Of a stretch of 64,000 nt of DNA, positions 12,765 through 24,830 are shown in pieces; position 1 is the first letter of the stretch; the number at the start of each line of letters is the position of its first letter. The notes under the pieces are model-generated. The model was not told the origin of the DNA. It did no database searches and saw only the letters and a program-made list of their open reading frames with translations. A program made the translations under genes and the position numbers. Location: the NCBI GenBank assembly GCA_964019695.1, contig OZ026515.1, positions 140,055,549 through 140,119,548 of the forward strand. Direction: 5' to 3'. Origin of the DNA: Loripinus fragilis. Lineage: Eukaryota > Mollusca > Bivalvia > Lucinida > Lucinidae.

Positions 12765-15700
12765 CCCTGTGTAAAGCTATCTCCGTGGTGGGAACAGTGA
12801 CAGTTACAACCCTGTTTAAAGCTATCTCCGTGGTGGGAACAGTGACAGTTACTACCCTGTATTAAACTGTCTCCGTGGTGAGAACAGTGACAGTTACTAC
12901 CCTGTATAAATCGATCTCCATGGTGGGAACAGTGACAGTTGCTACCCTGTATAAATCTATCTCCGTGGTGGGAACAGTGGCCGTTACTACCATGTATAAA
13001 TCAATCTCCGTTGTGGGAACAGTGACAGGTACTATCCTGTATAAATCTACCTCCGTGGTGGGAACAGTGTCCGTTACTACCCTGTATAAATCTATCTCCG
13101 TTGTGGGAACATTGGTCAGAACTGCCCTGTATAAATCTACCTCCGTGGTGGGAACAGTGACAGTTACTACCCTGTATAAAGCTATCTCCGTGGTGGGAAC
13201 AGTGACAGTAACTACCCTGTATTAAACTGTCTCCGTGGTGGGAACAGTGTCCGTTACTACCCTGTATAAATCTATCTCCGTTGTGGGAACAGTGGTCAGA
13301 ACTGCCCTGTATAAATCTACCTCCGTGGTGGGAAAAGTGACAGTTACTACCCTGCATAAAGCTATCTCCGTGGTGGGAACAGTGACAGTAACTACCCTGT
13401 ATTAAACTGTCTCCATGGTGGGAACAGTGACAGTTACAACCCTGTTTAAAGCTATCTCCGTGGTGGGAACAGTGACAGTTACTACCCTGTATAAAGCTAT
13501 CTCCGTGGTGGGAACAGTGACAGTTACTACCCTGTATAAAGCTATCTCCGTGGTGGGACAAGTGACAGTCACTACCCTGTGTAAAGCTATCTCCGTGGTG
13601 GGAACAGTGACAGTTACTACCCTGTATAAAGCTATCTCCGTGGTGGGAACAGTGACAGTAACTACCCTGTATTAAACTGTCTCCGTGGTGGGAACAGTGA
13701 CAGTTACTACCCTGTTTAAAGCTATCTCCGTGGTGGGAACAGTGACAGTTACTACCCTGTATAAAGCTATCCCCGTGGTGGGAACAGTGACAGTTACTAC
13801 CCTGTATAAAGCTATCTCCGTGGTGGGAACAGTGACAGTAACTACCCTGTATTAAACTGTCTCCGTGGTGGGAACAGTGACAGTTACTACCCTGTTTAAA
13901 TCTATCTGCGTCGTGGGAACAGTGACAGTTACAACCCTGTATAAAGCTATCTCCGTGGTGGGACCAGTGAAAGTTACTACCCTGTATAAAGCTATCTCCG
14001 TGGTGGGAACAGTGACAGTAACTACCCTGTATTAAACTGTCCCCGTGGTGGGAACAGTGACAGTAACTACCCTGTTTAAAGCTATCTCCGTGGTGGGAAC
14101 AGTGACAGTTACTTCCCTGTATAAAGCTATCTCCGTGGTGGGAACAGTGACAGTTACTACCCTGTATAAAGCTATCTCCGTGGTGGGAACAGTGACAGTA
14201 ACTACCCTGTATTAAACTGTCTCCGTGGTGGGAGCAGTGACAGTTACTACCCTGTTTAAAGCTATCTCCGTGATGGGAACAGTGACAGTTACTACCCTGT
14301 ATAAAGCTATCTCCGTGGTGGGAACAGTGACAGTTACTACCCTGTATAAATCTACCTCCGTGGTGGGAACAGTGTCCGTTACTACCCTGTATAAATCTAT
14401 CTCCGTTGTGGGAACAGTGGTCAGAACTGCCCTGTATAAATCTACCTCCGTGGTGGGAACAGTGACAGTTACTACCCTGCATAAAGCTATCTCCGTGGTG
14501 GGAACAGTGACAGTAACTACCCTGTATTAAACTGTCTCCGTGGTGGGAACAGTGTCCGTTACTACCCTGTATAAATCTATCTCCGTTGTGGGAACAGTGG
14601 TCAGAACTGCCCTGTATAAATCTACCTCCGTGGTGGGAACAGTGACAGTTACTACCCTGCATAAAGCTATCTCCTTGGTGGGAACAGTGACAGTAACTAC
14701 CCTGTATTAAACTGTCTCCATGGTGGGAACAGTGACAGTTACAACCCTGTTTAAAGCTATCTCCGTGGTGGGAACAGTGACAGTTACTACCCTGTATAAA
14801 GCTATCTCCGTGGTGGGAACAGTGACAGTTACTACCCTGTATAAAGCTATCTCCGTGGTGGGAACAGTGACAGTCACTACCCTGTGTAAAGCTATCTACG
14901 TGGTGGGAATAGTGACAGTTACTACCCTGTATAAAGCTATCTCCGTGGTGGGAACAGTGACAGTAACTACCCTGTATTAAACTGTCTCCGTGGTGGGAAC
15001 AGTGACAGTTACTACCCTGTTTAAAGCTATCTCCGTGGTGGGAACAGTGACAGTTACTACCCTGTATAAAGCTATCCCCGTGGTTGGAACAGTGACAGTT
15101 ACTACCCTGTATAAAGCTATCTCCGTGGTGGGAACAGTGACAGTTACTACCCTGTTTAAAGCTATCTCCATGGTGGGAACAGTGACAGTAACTACCCTGT
15201 ATTAAACTGTCTCCGTGGTGGGAACAGTGACAGTTACTACCCTGTTAAAAGCTATCTCCGTGGTGGGAACAGTGACAGTTACTACCCTGTATAAAGCTAT
15301 CTCCGTGGTGGGAACAGTGACAGTTACTACCCTGTGTAAAGCTATCTCCGTGGTGGGAACAGTGACAGTTACTACCCTGTATAAATCTACCTCCGTGGTG
15401 GGAACAGTGACAGTTACTACCCTGTATAAGGCTATCTCCGTGGTGGGAACAGTGACAGTAACTACCCTGTATTAAACTGTCTCCGTGGTGGGAACAGTGA
15501 CAGTTACTACCCTGTTTAAAGCTATCTCCGTGGTGGGAACAGTGACAGTTACTACCCTGTATAAAGCTATCTCCGTGGTGGGAACAGTGACAGTTACTAC
15601 CCTGTATAAATCTATCTCCGTTGTGGGAACAGTGGTCAGAACTGTCCTGTATAAATCTACCTCCGTGGTGGGAACAGTGACAGTTACTACCCTGCATAAA

Positions 15701-16783
15701 GCTATCTCCGTGGTGGGAACAGTGACAGTAACTACCCTGTATTAAACTGTCTCCGTGGTGGGAAGAGTGACAGTTACTACCCTGTTTAAAGCTATCTCCG
15801 TGGTGGGAACAGTGACAGTTACTACCCTGTATAAAGCTATCTCCGTGGTGGGAACAGTGACAGTAACTACCCTGTATTAAACTGTCTCCGTGGTGGGAAC
15901 AGTGACAGTAACTACCCTGTTTAAAGCTATCTCCGTCGTGGGAACAGTGACAGTTACTACCCTGTATAAAGCTATCTCCGTGGTGGGAACAGTGACAGTA
16001 ACTACCCTGTATTAAACTGTCTCCGTGGTGGGAACAGTGACAGTTACTACCCTGTTTAAAGCTATCTCCGTGGTGGGAACAGTGACAGTTACTACCCTGT
16101 ATAAAGCTATCTCCGTGGTGGGAACTGTGACAGTAACTACCCTGTATTAAACTGTCTCCGTGGTGGGAACAGTGACAGTTACTACCCTGTTTAAAGCTAT
16201 CTCCGTCGTGGGAACAGTGACAGTTACTAACCTGTATAAAGCCATCTCCGTGGTGGGAACAGTGACAATTACTACCCTGTATAAAGCTATCTCCGTGGTG
16301 GGAACAATGACAGTAGCTACCCTGTATTAAACTGTCTCCGTGGTTTGAACAGTGACAGTTACTACCCTGTTTAAAGCTATCTCCGTGGTGGGAACAGTGA
16401 CAGTTACTACCCTGTATTAAGCTATCTCCGTGGTGGGAACAGTGACAGTTACTACCCTGTATAAAGCTATCTCCGTGGTGGGAACAGTGACAGTAACTAC
16501 CCTGTATTAAACTGTCTCCGTGGTGGGAACAGTGACAGTTACTACCCTGTTTAAAGCTATCTCCATGGTGGGAACAGTGACAGTTACTACCCTGTATAAA
16601 GCTATCTCCGTGGTGGGAACAGTGACAGTTACTACCCTGTATAAAGCTATCTCCGTGGTGGGAACAGTGACAGTTACTACCCTGTATAAATCTACCTCCG
16701 TGGTGGGAACAGTGACAGTTACTACCCTGTATAAAGCTATCTCCGTGGTGGGAACAGTGACAGTAACTACCCTGTATTAAACT
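12765..16783 (+). repeat. Array block C, copy 2
   Basis: Near-identical to 7860-11878. Upstream of about 12,765 the sequence follows other copies (for example 12,065-12,280 matches 7,385-7,600 at offset 4,680). Downstream of 16,783 the two copies diverge, because copy 1 continues into the GTGAGAACAG unit and copy 2 into a TTTAAAGC unit. Confidence 0.88.
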
Positions 16784-18670
16784 GTCTCCGTGGTGGGAAC
16801 AGTGACAGTTACTACCCTGTTTAAAGCTATCTCCGTGGTGGGAACAGTGACAGTTACTACCCTGTATAAAGCTATCTCCGTGGTGGGAACAGTGACAGTT
16901 ACTACCCTGTATAAAGCTATCTCCGTGGTGGGAACAAGGACAGTCACTACCCTGTGTAAAGCTATCTCCGTGGTGGGAACAGTGACAGTTACTACCCTGT
17001 ATAAATCTATCTCCGTTGTGGGAACAGTGGTCAGAACTGCCCTGTACAAATCTACCTCCGTGGTGGGAACAGTGACAGTTACTATCCTGCATAAAGCTAT
17101 CTCCGTGGTGGGAACAGTGACAGTAACTACCCTGTATTAAACTGTCTCTGTGGTGGGAACAGTGATAGTTACTACCCTGTTTAATACTATCTCCGTGGTT
17201 GGAACAGTGACAGTTACTACCCTGTTTAAAGCTATCTCCGTGGTGGGAACAGTGACAGTTACTACCCTGTATAAAGCTATCTCTGTGGTGGGAACAGTGA
17301 CAGTTACTACCCTGTATAAAGCTATCTCTGTGGTGGGAACAAGGACAGTCACTACCCTGTGTAAAGCTATCTCCGTGGTTGGAACAGTGGTCAGAACTGC
17401 CCTGTATAAATCTACCTCCGTGGTGGGAACAGTGACAGTTACTACCCTGCATAAAGCTATCTCCGTGGTGGGAACAGTGACAGTAACTACCCTGTATTAA
17501 ACTGTCTCCTTGGTGGGAACAGTGACAGTTACTACCCTGTTTAAAGCTATCTCCGTGGTGGGAACAGTGACAGTTACTACCCTGTATAAAGCTATCTCCG
17601 TGGTGGGAACAGTGACAGTAACTACCCTGTATTAAACTGTCTCCGTTGTGGGAACAGTGACAGTTACTACCCTGTTTAAAGCTATCTCCGTGGTGGGAAC
17701 AGTGACAGTTACTACCCTGCATAAATCTACCTCCGTGGTGGGAACAGTGGTCGTTACTACCCTGTGTAAAGCTATCTCCGTGGTGGGAACAGTGACAGTA
17801 ACTACCCTGTATAAATCTATCATCGTGGTGGGAACAGTGACAGTTACTACCCTGTATAAAGCTATCTCCGTGGTGGGAACAGTGACAGTTACTACCCTGT
17901 ATAAAGCTATCTCCGTGGTGGGAACAGTGACAGTAACTACCCTGTATTAAACTGTCTCCGTCGTGGGAACAGTGACAGTTACTACCCTGTTTAAAGCTAT
18001 CTCCTTGGTGGGAACAGTGACAGTTACTACCTTGTATAAAGCTATCTCCGTGGTGGGAACAGTGACAGTTACTACCCTGTATAAAGCTATATCCGTGGTG
18101 GGAACAGTGACAGTTACTACCCTGTATTAAACTGTCTCCGTGGTGGGAACAGTGACAGTTACTACCCTGTTTAAAGCTATCTCCGTGGTGGGAACAGTGA
18201 CAGTTACTACCCTGTATAAAGCTATCTCCGTGGTGGGAACAGTGACAGTTACTACCCTGTGTAAAGCTATCTCCGTGGTGGGAACAGTGACGATTACTAC
18301 CCTGTATAAATCTACCTCCGTGGTGGGAACAGTGACAGTTACTACCCTGTACAAAGCTATCTCCGTGGTGGGAACAGTGACAGTAACTACCCTGTATTAA
18401 ACTGTCTCCGTGGTGGGAACAGTGACAGTTACTACCCTGTTTAAAGCTATCTCCGTGGTGGGAACAGTGACAGTTACTACCCTGTATAAAGCTATCTCCG
18501 TGGTGGGAACAGTGACAGTTACTACCCTGTATAAATCTACCTCTGTGGTGGGAACAGTGACAGTTACTACACTGTATAAAGCTATCTCCGTGGTGGGAAC
18601 AGTGACAGTTACTTCCATGTATAAATCTATCTCCGTGGTGGGATTAGTGGTCAGTACTGCCCTGTATTAA
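16040..18670 (+). repeat. Array block D, copy 1 (duplicated at 19505-22135)
   Basis: About 2.63 kb repeated at offset 3,465 bp, exactly 77 units. Private variants in common include GGAACAAGGACAGTC, TTTAATACTATC, AAATCTATCATCGTGG, GTGACGATTACTACC and GGATTAGTGGTCAG. The only difference I noticed is TCTCTG at about 17,147 against TCTCCG near 20,612. Confidence 0.87.
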
Positions 18671-18704
18671 ACTGTCTCCGTGGTGGGAACAGTGACAGTT
18701 ACTA

Positions 18705-19438
18705 CCCTGTTTAAAGCTATCTCCGTGGTGGGAACAGTGACAGTTACTACCCTGTATAAAGCTATCTCCGTGGTGGGAACTGTGACAGTAACTACCCTGT
18801 ATTAAACTGTCTCCGTGGTGGGAACAGTGACAGTTACTACCCTGTTTAAAGCTATCTCCGTCGTGGGAACAGTGACAGTTACTAACCTGTATAAAGCCAT
18901 CTCCGTGGTGGGAACAGTGACAATTACTACCCTGTATAAAGCTATCTCCGTGGTGGGAACAATGACAGTAGCTACCCTGTATTAAACTGTCTCCGTGGTT
19001 TGAACAGTGACAGTTACTACCCTGTTTAAAGCTATCTCCGTGGTGGGAACAGTGACAGTTACTACCCTGTATTAAGCTATCTCCGTGGTGGGAACAGTGA
19101 CAGTTACTACCCTGTATAAAGCTATCTCCGTGGTGGGAACAGTGACAGTAACTACCCTGTATTAAACTGTCTCCGTGGTGGGAACAGTGACAGTTACTAC
19201 CCTGTTTAAAGCTATCTCCATGGTGGGAACAGTGACAGTTACTACCCTGTATAAAGCTATCTCCGTGGTGGGAACAGTGACAGTTACTACCCTGTATAAA
19301 GCTATCTCCGTGGTGGGAACAGTGACAGTTACTACCCTGTATAAATCTACCTCCGTGGTGGGAACAGTGACAGTTACTACCCTGTATAAAGCTATCTCCG
19401 TGGTGGGAACAGTGACAGTAACTACCCTGTATTAAACT
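18705..19438 (+). repeat. Third partial copy of the block C/D overlap
   Basis: It matches about 16,050-16,783 at offset 2,655 bp (59 units), including GGAACTGTGACAG, ACTAACCTG, AAAGCCATC, GGAACAATGACAGTAGC and GTTTGAACAG. With the copies in 11,145-11,878, 16,050-16,783 and 19,512-20,248 this segment is present four times. Confidence 0.8.
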
Positions 19439-19504
19439 GTCTCCGTGGTGGGAACAGTGACAGTTACTACCCTGTTTAAAGCTATCTCCGTGGTGGGAAC
19501 AGTG

Positions 19505-22135
19505 ACAGTTACTACCCTGTATAAAGCTATCTCCGTGGTGGGAACAGTGACAGTTACTACCCTGTATAAAGCTATCTCCGTGGTGGGAACTGTGACAGTA
19601 ACTACCCTGTATTAAACTGTCTCCGTGGTGGGAACAGTGACAGTTACTACCCTGTTTAAAGCTATCTCCGTCGTGGGAACAGTGACAGTTACTAACCTGT
19701 ATAAAGCCATCTCCGTGGTGGGAACAGTGACAATTACTACCCTGTATAAAGCTATCTCCGTGGTGGGAACAATGACAGTAGCTACCCTGTATTAAACTGT
19801 CTCCGTGGTTTGAACAGTGACAGTTACTACCCTGTTTAAAGCTATCTCCGTGGTGGGAACAGTGACAGTTACTACCCTGTATTAAGCTATCTCCGTGGTG
19901 GGAACAGTGACAGTTACTACCCTGTATAAAGCTATCTCCGTGGTGGGAACAGTGACAGTAACTACCCTGTATTAAACTGTCTCCGTGGTGGGAACAGTGA
20001 CAGTTACTACCCTGTTTAAAGCTATCTCCATGGTGGGAACAGTGACAGTTACTACCCTGTATAAAGCTATCTCCGTGGTGGGAACAGTGACAGTTACTAC
20101 CCTGTATAAAGCTATCTCCGTGGTGGGAACAGTGACAGTTACTACCCTGTATAAATCTACCTCCGTGGTGGGAACAGTGACAGTTACTACCCTGTATAAA
20201 GCTATCTCCGTGGTGGGAACAGTGACAGTAACTACCCTGTATTAAACTGTCTCCGTGGTGGGAACAGTGACAGTTACTACCCTGTTTAAAGCTATCTCCG
20301 TGGTGGGAACAGTGACAGTTACTACCCTGTATAAAGCTATCTCCGTGGTGGGAACAGTGACAGTTACTACCCTGTATAAAGCTATCTCCGTGGTGGGAAC
20401 AAGGACAGTCACTACCCTGTGTAAAGCTATCTCCGTGGTGGGAACAGTGACAGTTACTACCCTGTATAAATCTATCTCCGTTGTGGGAACAGTGGTCAGA
20501 ACTGCCCTGTACAAATCTACCTCCGTGGTGGGAACAGTGACAGTTACTATCCTGCATAAAGCTATCTCCGTGGTGGGAACAGTGACAGTAACTACCCTGT
20601 ATTAAACTGTCTCCGTGGTGGGAACAGTGATAGTTACTACCCTGTTTAATACTATCTCCGTGGTTGGAACAGTGACAGTTACTACCCTGTTTAAAGCTAT
20701 CTCCGTGGTGGGAACAGTGACAGTTACTACCCTGTATAAAGCTATCTCTGTGGTGGGAACAGTGACAGTTACTACCCTGTATAAAGCTATCTCTGTGGTG
20801 GGAACAAGGACAGTCACTACCCTGTGTAAAGCTATCTCCGTGGTTGGAACAGTGGTCAGAACTGCCCTGTATAAATCTACCTCCGTGGTGGGAACAGTGA
20901 CAGTTACTACCCTGCATAAAGCTATCTCCGTGGTGGGAACAGTGACAGTAACTACCCTGTATTAAACTGTCTCCTTGGTGGGAACAGTGACAGTTACTAC
21001 CCTGTTTAAAGCTATCTCCGTGGTGGGAACAGTGACAGTTACTACCCTGTATAAAGCTATCTCCGTGGTGGGAACAGTGACAGTAACTACCCTGTATTAA
21101 ACTGTCTCCGTTGTGGGAACAGTGACAGTTACTACCCTGTTTAAAGCTATCTCCGTGGTGGGAACAGTGACAGTTACTACCCTGCATAAATCTACCTCCG
21201 TGGTGGGAACAGTGGTCGTTACTACCCTGTGTAAAGCTATCTCCGTGGTGGGAACAGTGACAGTAACTACCCTGTATAAATCTATCATCGTGGTGGGAAC
21301 AGTGACAGTTACTACCCTGTATAAAGCTATCTCCGTGGTGGGAACAGTGACAGTTACTACCCTGTATAAAGCTATCTCCGTGGTGGGAACAGTGACAGTA
21401 ACTACCCTGTATTAAACTGTCTCCGTCGTGGGAACAGTGACAGTTACTACCCTGTTTAAAGCTATCTCCTTGGTGGGAACAGTGACAGTTACTACCTTGT
21501 ATAAAGCTATCTCCGTGGTGGGAACAGTGACAGTTACTACCCTGTATAAAGCTATATCCGTGGTGGGAACAGTGACAGTTACTACCCTGTATTAAACTGT
21601 CTCCGTGGTGGGAACAGTGACAGTTACTACCCTGTTTAAAGCTATCTCCGTGGTGGGAACAGTGACAGTTACTACCCTGTATAAAGCTATCTCCGTGGTG
21701 GGAACAGTGACAGTTACTACCCTGTGTAAAGCTATCTCCGTGGTGGGAACAGTGACGATTACTACCCTGTATAAATCTACCTCCGTGGTGGGAACAGTGA
21801 CAGTTACTACCCTGTACAAAGCTATCTCCGTGGTGGGAACAGTGACAGTAACTACCCTGTATTAAACTGTCTCCGTGGTGGGAACAGTGACAGTTACTAC
21901 CCTGTTTAAAGCTATCTCCGTGGTGGGAACAGTGACAGTTACTACCCTGTATAAAGCTATCTCCGTGGTGGGAACAGTGACAGTTACTACCCTGTATAAA
22001 TCTACCTCTGTGGTGGGAACAGTGACAGTTACTACACTGTATAAAGCTATCTCCGTGGTGGGAACAGTGACAGTTACTTCCATGTATAAATCTATCTCCG
22101 TGGTGGGATTAGTGGTCAGTACTGCCCTGTATTAA
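19505..22135 (+). repeat. Array block D, copy 2
   Basis: Ordered match to 16040-18670. At its right end the array changes to a more divergent unit family starting TATTAATCTATCTCCCTGG at about 22,130, so this block abuts a subfamily boundary. Confidence 0.87.
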
Positions 22136-22530
22136 TCTATCTCCCTGGTGGGAACATTGGAAGTTACTACCCTGTATAAATCTAACTCTGTGGTGGGAAC
22201 AGTGACAGTTATTAACGTGTATAAATCTATCTCATTGGTGGGAACCTTGACAGTTACTACCCTGAATAAATCTATCTCCGTGGTGGGAACAGTGACAGTT
22301 ACTACCCTGTATAAATCTATCTCCATGGTGGGAACTGTGACAGTTACTACCCTGTATAAATCTAACTCTGTGGTGGGAACAGTGACAGTAACTACCCTGT
22401 ATTTAACTGTCTCATTGGTGGGAACCTTGACAGTTACTACCCTGAATAAATCTATCTCCGTCGTGGGAACAGTGACAGTTATTACCCTGTATAAATCTAT
22501 CTCCATGGTGGGAACTGTGACAGTTACTAC
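22136..22530 (+). repeat. Divergent unit subfamily patch in the 45-bp array
   Basis: Units here carry private changes not seen elsewhere: AAATCTAACTCTG, GGAACCTTGACAG, CTCATTGGTGGG, CTGAATAAATC, ATTAACGTG and TATTTAACTGTC. They still keep 45 bp. The patch has its own internal duplication, since the CTCATTGG-GGAACCTTG pair occurs near 22,231 and 22,411. Confidence 0.75.
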
Positions 22531-24817
22531 CCTGTTTAAATCTATCTCCGTCGTGGGAACAGTGACAGTTACTACCCTGTATAAATCTATCTCCGTGGTG
22601 GGAACAGTAGCCGTTACTACCATGTATAAATCTATCTCCGTTGTGGGAACAGTGACAGTTACTACCCTGTATAAATCTACCTCCGTGGTGGGAACAGTGT
22701 CCGTTACTACCCTGTATAAATCTATCTCCGTTGTGGGAACAGTGGTCAGAACTGCCCTGTATAAATCTACCTCCGCGGTGGGAACAGTGACAGTTACTAC
22801 CCTGTATTAAACTGTCTCCGTGGTGGTAACAGTGACAGTTACTACCCTGTATTAAACTGTCTCTGTGGTGGGAACAGTGACAGTTACTAGCCTGTATAAA
22901 GCTATCTCCGTGGTGGGAACAGTGACAGTTACTACCCTGTATAAAGCTATCTCCGTGGTGGGAACAGTGACAGTTACTACCCTGTATAAAGCTATCTCCG
23001 TGGTGGGAACAGTGACAGTTACTACCCTGTATAAAGCTACCTCCGTGGTGGGAACAGTGACAGTTACTACCCTGTATAAAGCTATCTCCGCAGTGGGAAC
23101 AGTGACAGTTACTACCCTGTTTAAAGCTATCTCCGTGGTGGGAACAGTGACAGTTACTACCTTGTATAAAGCTGTCTCCGCGGTGGGAACAGTGACAGTT
23201 ACTACCCTGTTTAAATCTATCTCCGTCGTGGGAACAGTGACAGTTACTACCCTGTATAAATCTATCTCCGTGGTGGGAACAGTAGCCGTTACTACCATGT
23301 ATAAATCTATCTCCGTTGTGGGAACAGTGACAGTTACTACCCTGTATAAATCTACCTCCGTGGTGGGAACAGTGTCCGTTACTACCCTGTATAAATCTAT
23401 CTCCGTTGTGGGAACAGTGGTCAGAACTGCCCTGTATAAATCTACCTCCGCGGTGGGAACAGTGACAGTTACTACCCTGTATTAAACTGTCTCCGTGGTG
23501 GGAACAGTGACAGTTACTACCCTGTATTAAACTGTCTCCGTGGTGGGAACAGTGACAGTTACTAGCCTGTATAAAGCTATCTCCGTGGTGGGAACAGTGA
23601 CAGTTACTACCCTGTATAAAGCTATCTCCGTGGTGGGAACAGTGACAGTAACTACCCTGTATAAAGCTATCTCCGTGGTGGGAACAGTGACAGTTACTAC
23701 CCTGTATAAAGCTACCTCCGTGGTGGGAACAGTGACAGTTACTACCCTGTATAAAGCTACCTCCGTGGTGGGAACAGTGACAGTTACTACCCAGTATAAA
23801 GCTATCTCCGCGGTGGGAACAGTGACAGTTACTACCCTGTTTAAAGCTATCTCCGTGGTGGGAACAGTGACAGTTACTACCTTGTATAAAGCTATCTCCG
23901 TTGTGGGAACAGTGAGAGTTACTACCCTGTTTAAAGCTATCTCCGTGGTGGGAACAGTGACAGTTACTACCTTGTATAAAGCTATCTCCGTGGTGGGAAC
24001 AGTGACAGTTACTACCCTGTATAAAGCTATCTCCGTGGTGGGAACAGTGACAGTTACTACCCTGTATAAAGCTACCTCCGTGGTGGGAACAGTGACAGTT
24101 ACTACCCTGCATACAGCTACCTCCGTGGTGGGAACAGTGACAGTTACTACCCTGTATAAAGCTACCTCCGTGGTGGGAACAGTGACAGTTACTACCCTGT
24201 ATAAAGCTATCTCCGCGGTGGGAACAGTGACAGTTACTACCCTGTATAAAGCTATCTCCGTGGTGGGAACAGTGACAGTAACTACCCTGTATTAAACTGT
24301 CTCCGTGGTGGGAACAGTGACAGTTACTACCCTGTTTAAAGTTATCTCCGTGGTGGGAACAGTGACAGTTACTACCCTGTTTAAAGTTATCTCCGTGGTG
24401 GGAACAGTGACAGTTACTACCCTGTTTAAAGTTATCTCCGTGGTGGGAACAGTGACAGTTACTACCCTGTATAAAGCTATCTCCGTGGTGGGAACAGAGA
24501 CTGTTACTACCCTGTATAAAGCTATCTCCTTTGTGGGAACAGTGGCCGTTACTGCCCTTTATAAATGTATCTCTGTGGTGGGAACAGTGGTCAGTACTGC
24601 CCTGTATAATTCTATCTCCGTGGTGGGAACAGTGTTCGTTACTACCCTGTATAAAACTGCCTCCGTCTGGGGAACAGTGGTCAAAACTGCCCTGTATAAA
24701 GCTGTCTCTGTCGGGGGAAAAGTGTTCGGTACTGTCCTGTCTTTTGCTACCTCCTTCGTGGGAACAGTGGTCAATACTTCCCTTAACAAAGTTTTCAATA
24801 TTGGGAACGTTGGTCAA
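22412..24817 (-). other. Long antisense open frame across the array, Cys/His-rich; doubtful coding
   Basis: On the minus strand one frame of the array reads a 15-residue repeat of the type GSNCHCSHHGDSFIQ, with a CxC pair and neighbouring histidines. It stays open here for about 800 codons, and for similar lengths at 18,644-21,187, 15,245-17,722, 13,001-14,662, 8,096-9,757 and 3,730-5,562. Interruptions come from specific point variants, such as TTAAAAGC at 15,245 and TAAATCAATCTCCG at 13,001, 8,096 and 3,730. The plus-strand TAA of the TATTAAACTG unit reads as leucine here, so the frame survives units that close the sense frame. This stretch begins with TTG, not ATG, and I see no splice site, signal peptide or non-repeat domain. 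Any 45-bp array in register would show frames like this when its unit lacks stops in one frame. Confidence 0.25.
22530..23590 (+). repeat. 675-bp tandem duplication in the array
   Basis: 22,530-22,915 reappears at 23,205-23,590, an offset of 675 bp or 15 units. Marker variants are AACAGTAGCCGTTACTACCATG, split as AACAGTAGCC then GTTACTACCATG, and TCCGCGGTGGG, followed by two consecutive TATTAAACTGTC units and a CTAGCCTG unit. Confidence 0.75.
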
Positions 24818-24830
24818 TGGTCCCCTGTAT
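24480..24830 (+). repeat. Degenerate right edge of the 45-bp array
   Basis: The last units drift away from the core: GAGACTGTTACTACC, TCCTTTGTGGG, CTTTATAAATG, GTCTGGGGAACAGTGG, GTCGGGGGAAAAGTG, then TTTGCTACC and finally AACAAAGTTTTC and AATATTGGGAACG, after which no unit is recognisable. Several of these variants (GTCAGTACTGCC, GTCTGGGGAACAG, AAAACTGCCTCC) also occur at the left edge. Confidence 0.8.

Larger units (their letters stand above)
1166..24830 (+). repeat. Giant 45-bp minisatellite (~525 units)
   Basis: The window repeats a 45-bp unit head to tail for 23.6 kb. Read on the plus strand, a typical unit has GTGGTG, then GGAACAGTGACAGTTACTAC, then CCTGTATAAAGC, then TATCTCC. Main variants are TTTAAAGC or TGTAAAGC for TATAAAGC, TATAAATCTACC, GTCAGAACTGCC or GTCAGTACTGCC for the ACAGTTACTACC part, and TATTAAACTGTC. 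From about 5,400 to 24,960 the reading register modulo 3 never shifts, so essentially every unit is exactly 45 bp. Three plus-strand readings are possible; the most open gives a 15-residue VGTVTVTTLYKAISV-type repeat that hits TAA every few units. No promoter, splice context or non-repetitive coding exon is attached, so I call it non-coding satellite DNA, while noting that the register is compatible with coding. No dispersed element interrupts it. Confidence 0.97.

Noticed and set aside
1166..24830. CRISPR array
   Set aside because: The units are contiguous 45-bp tandem copies with no unique spacers, in a eukaryotic context with no cas genes.
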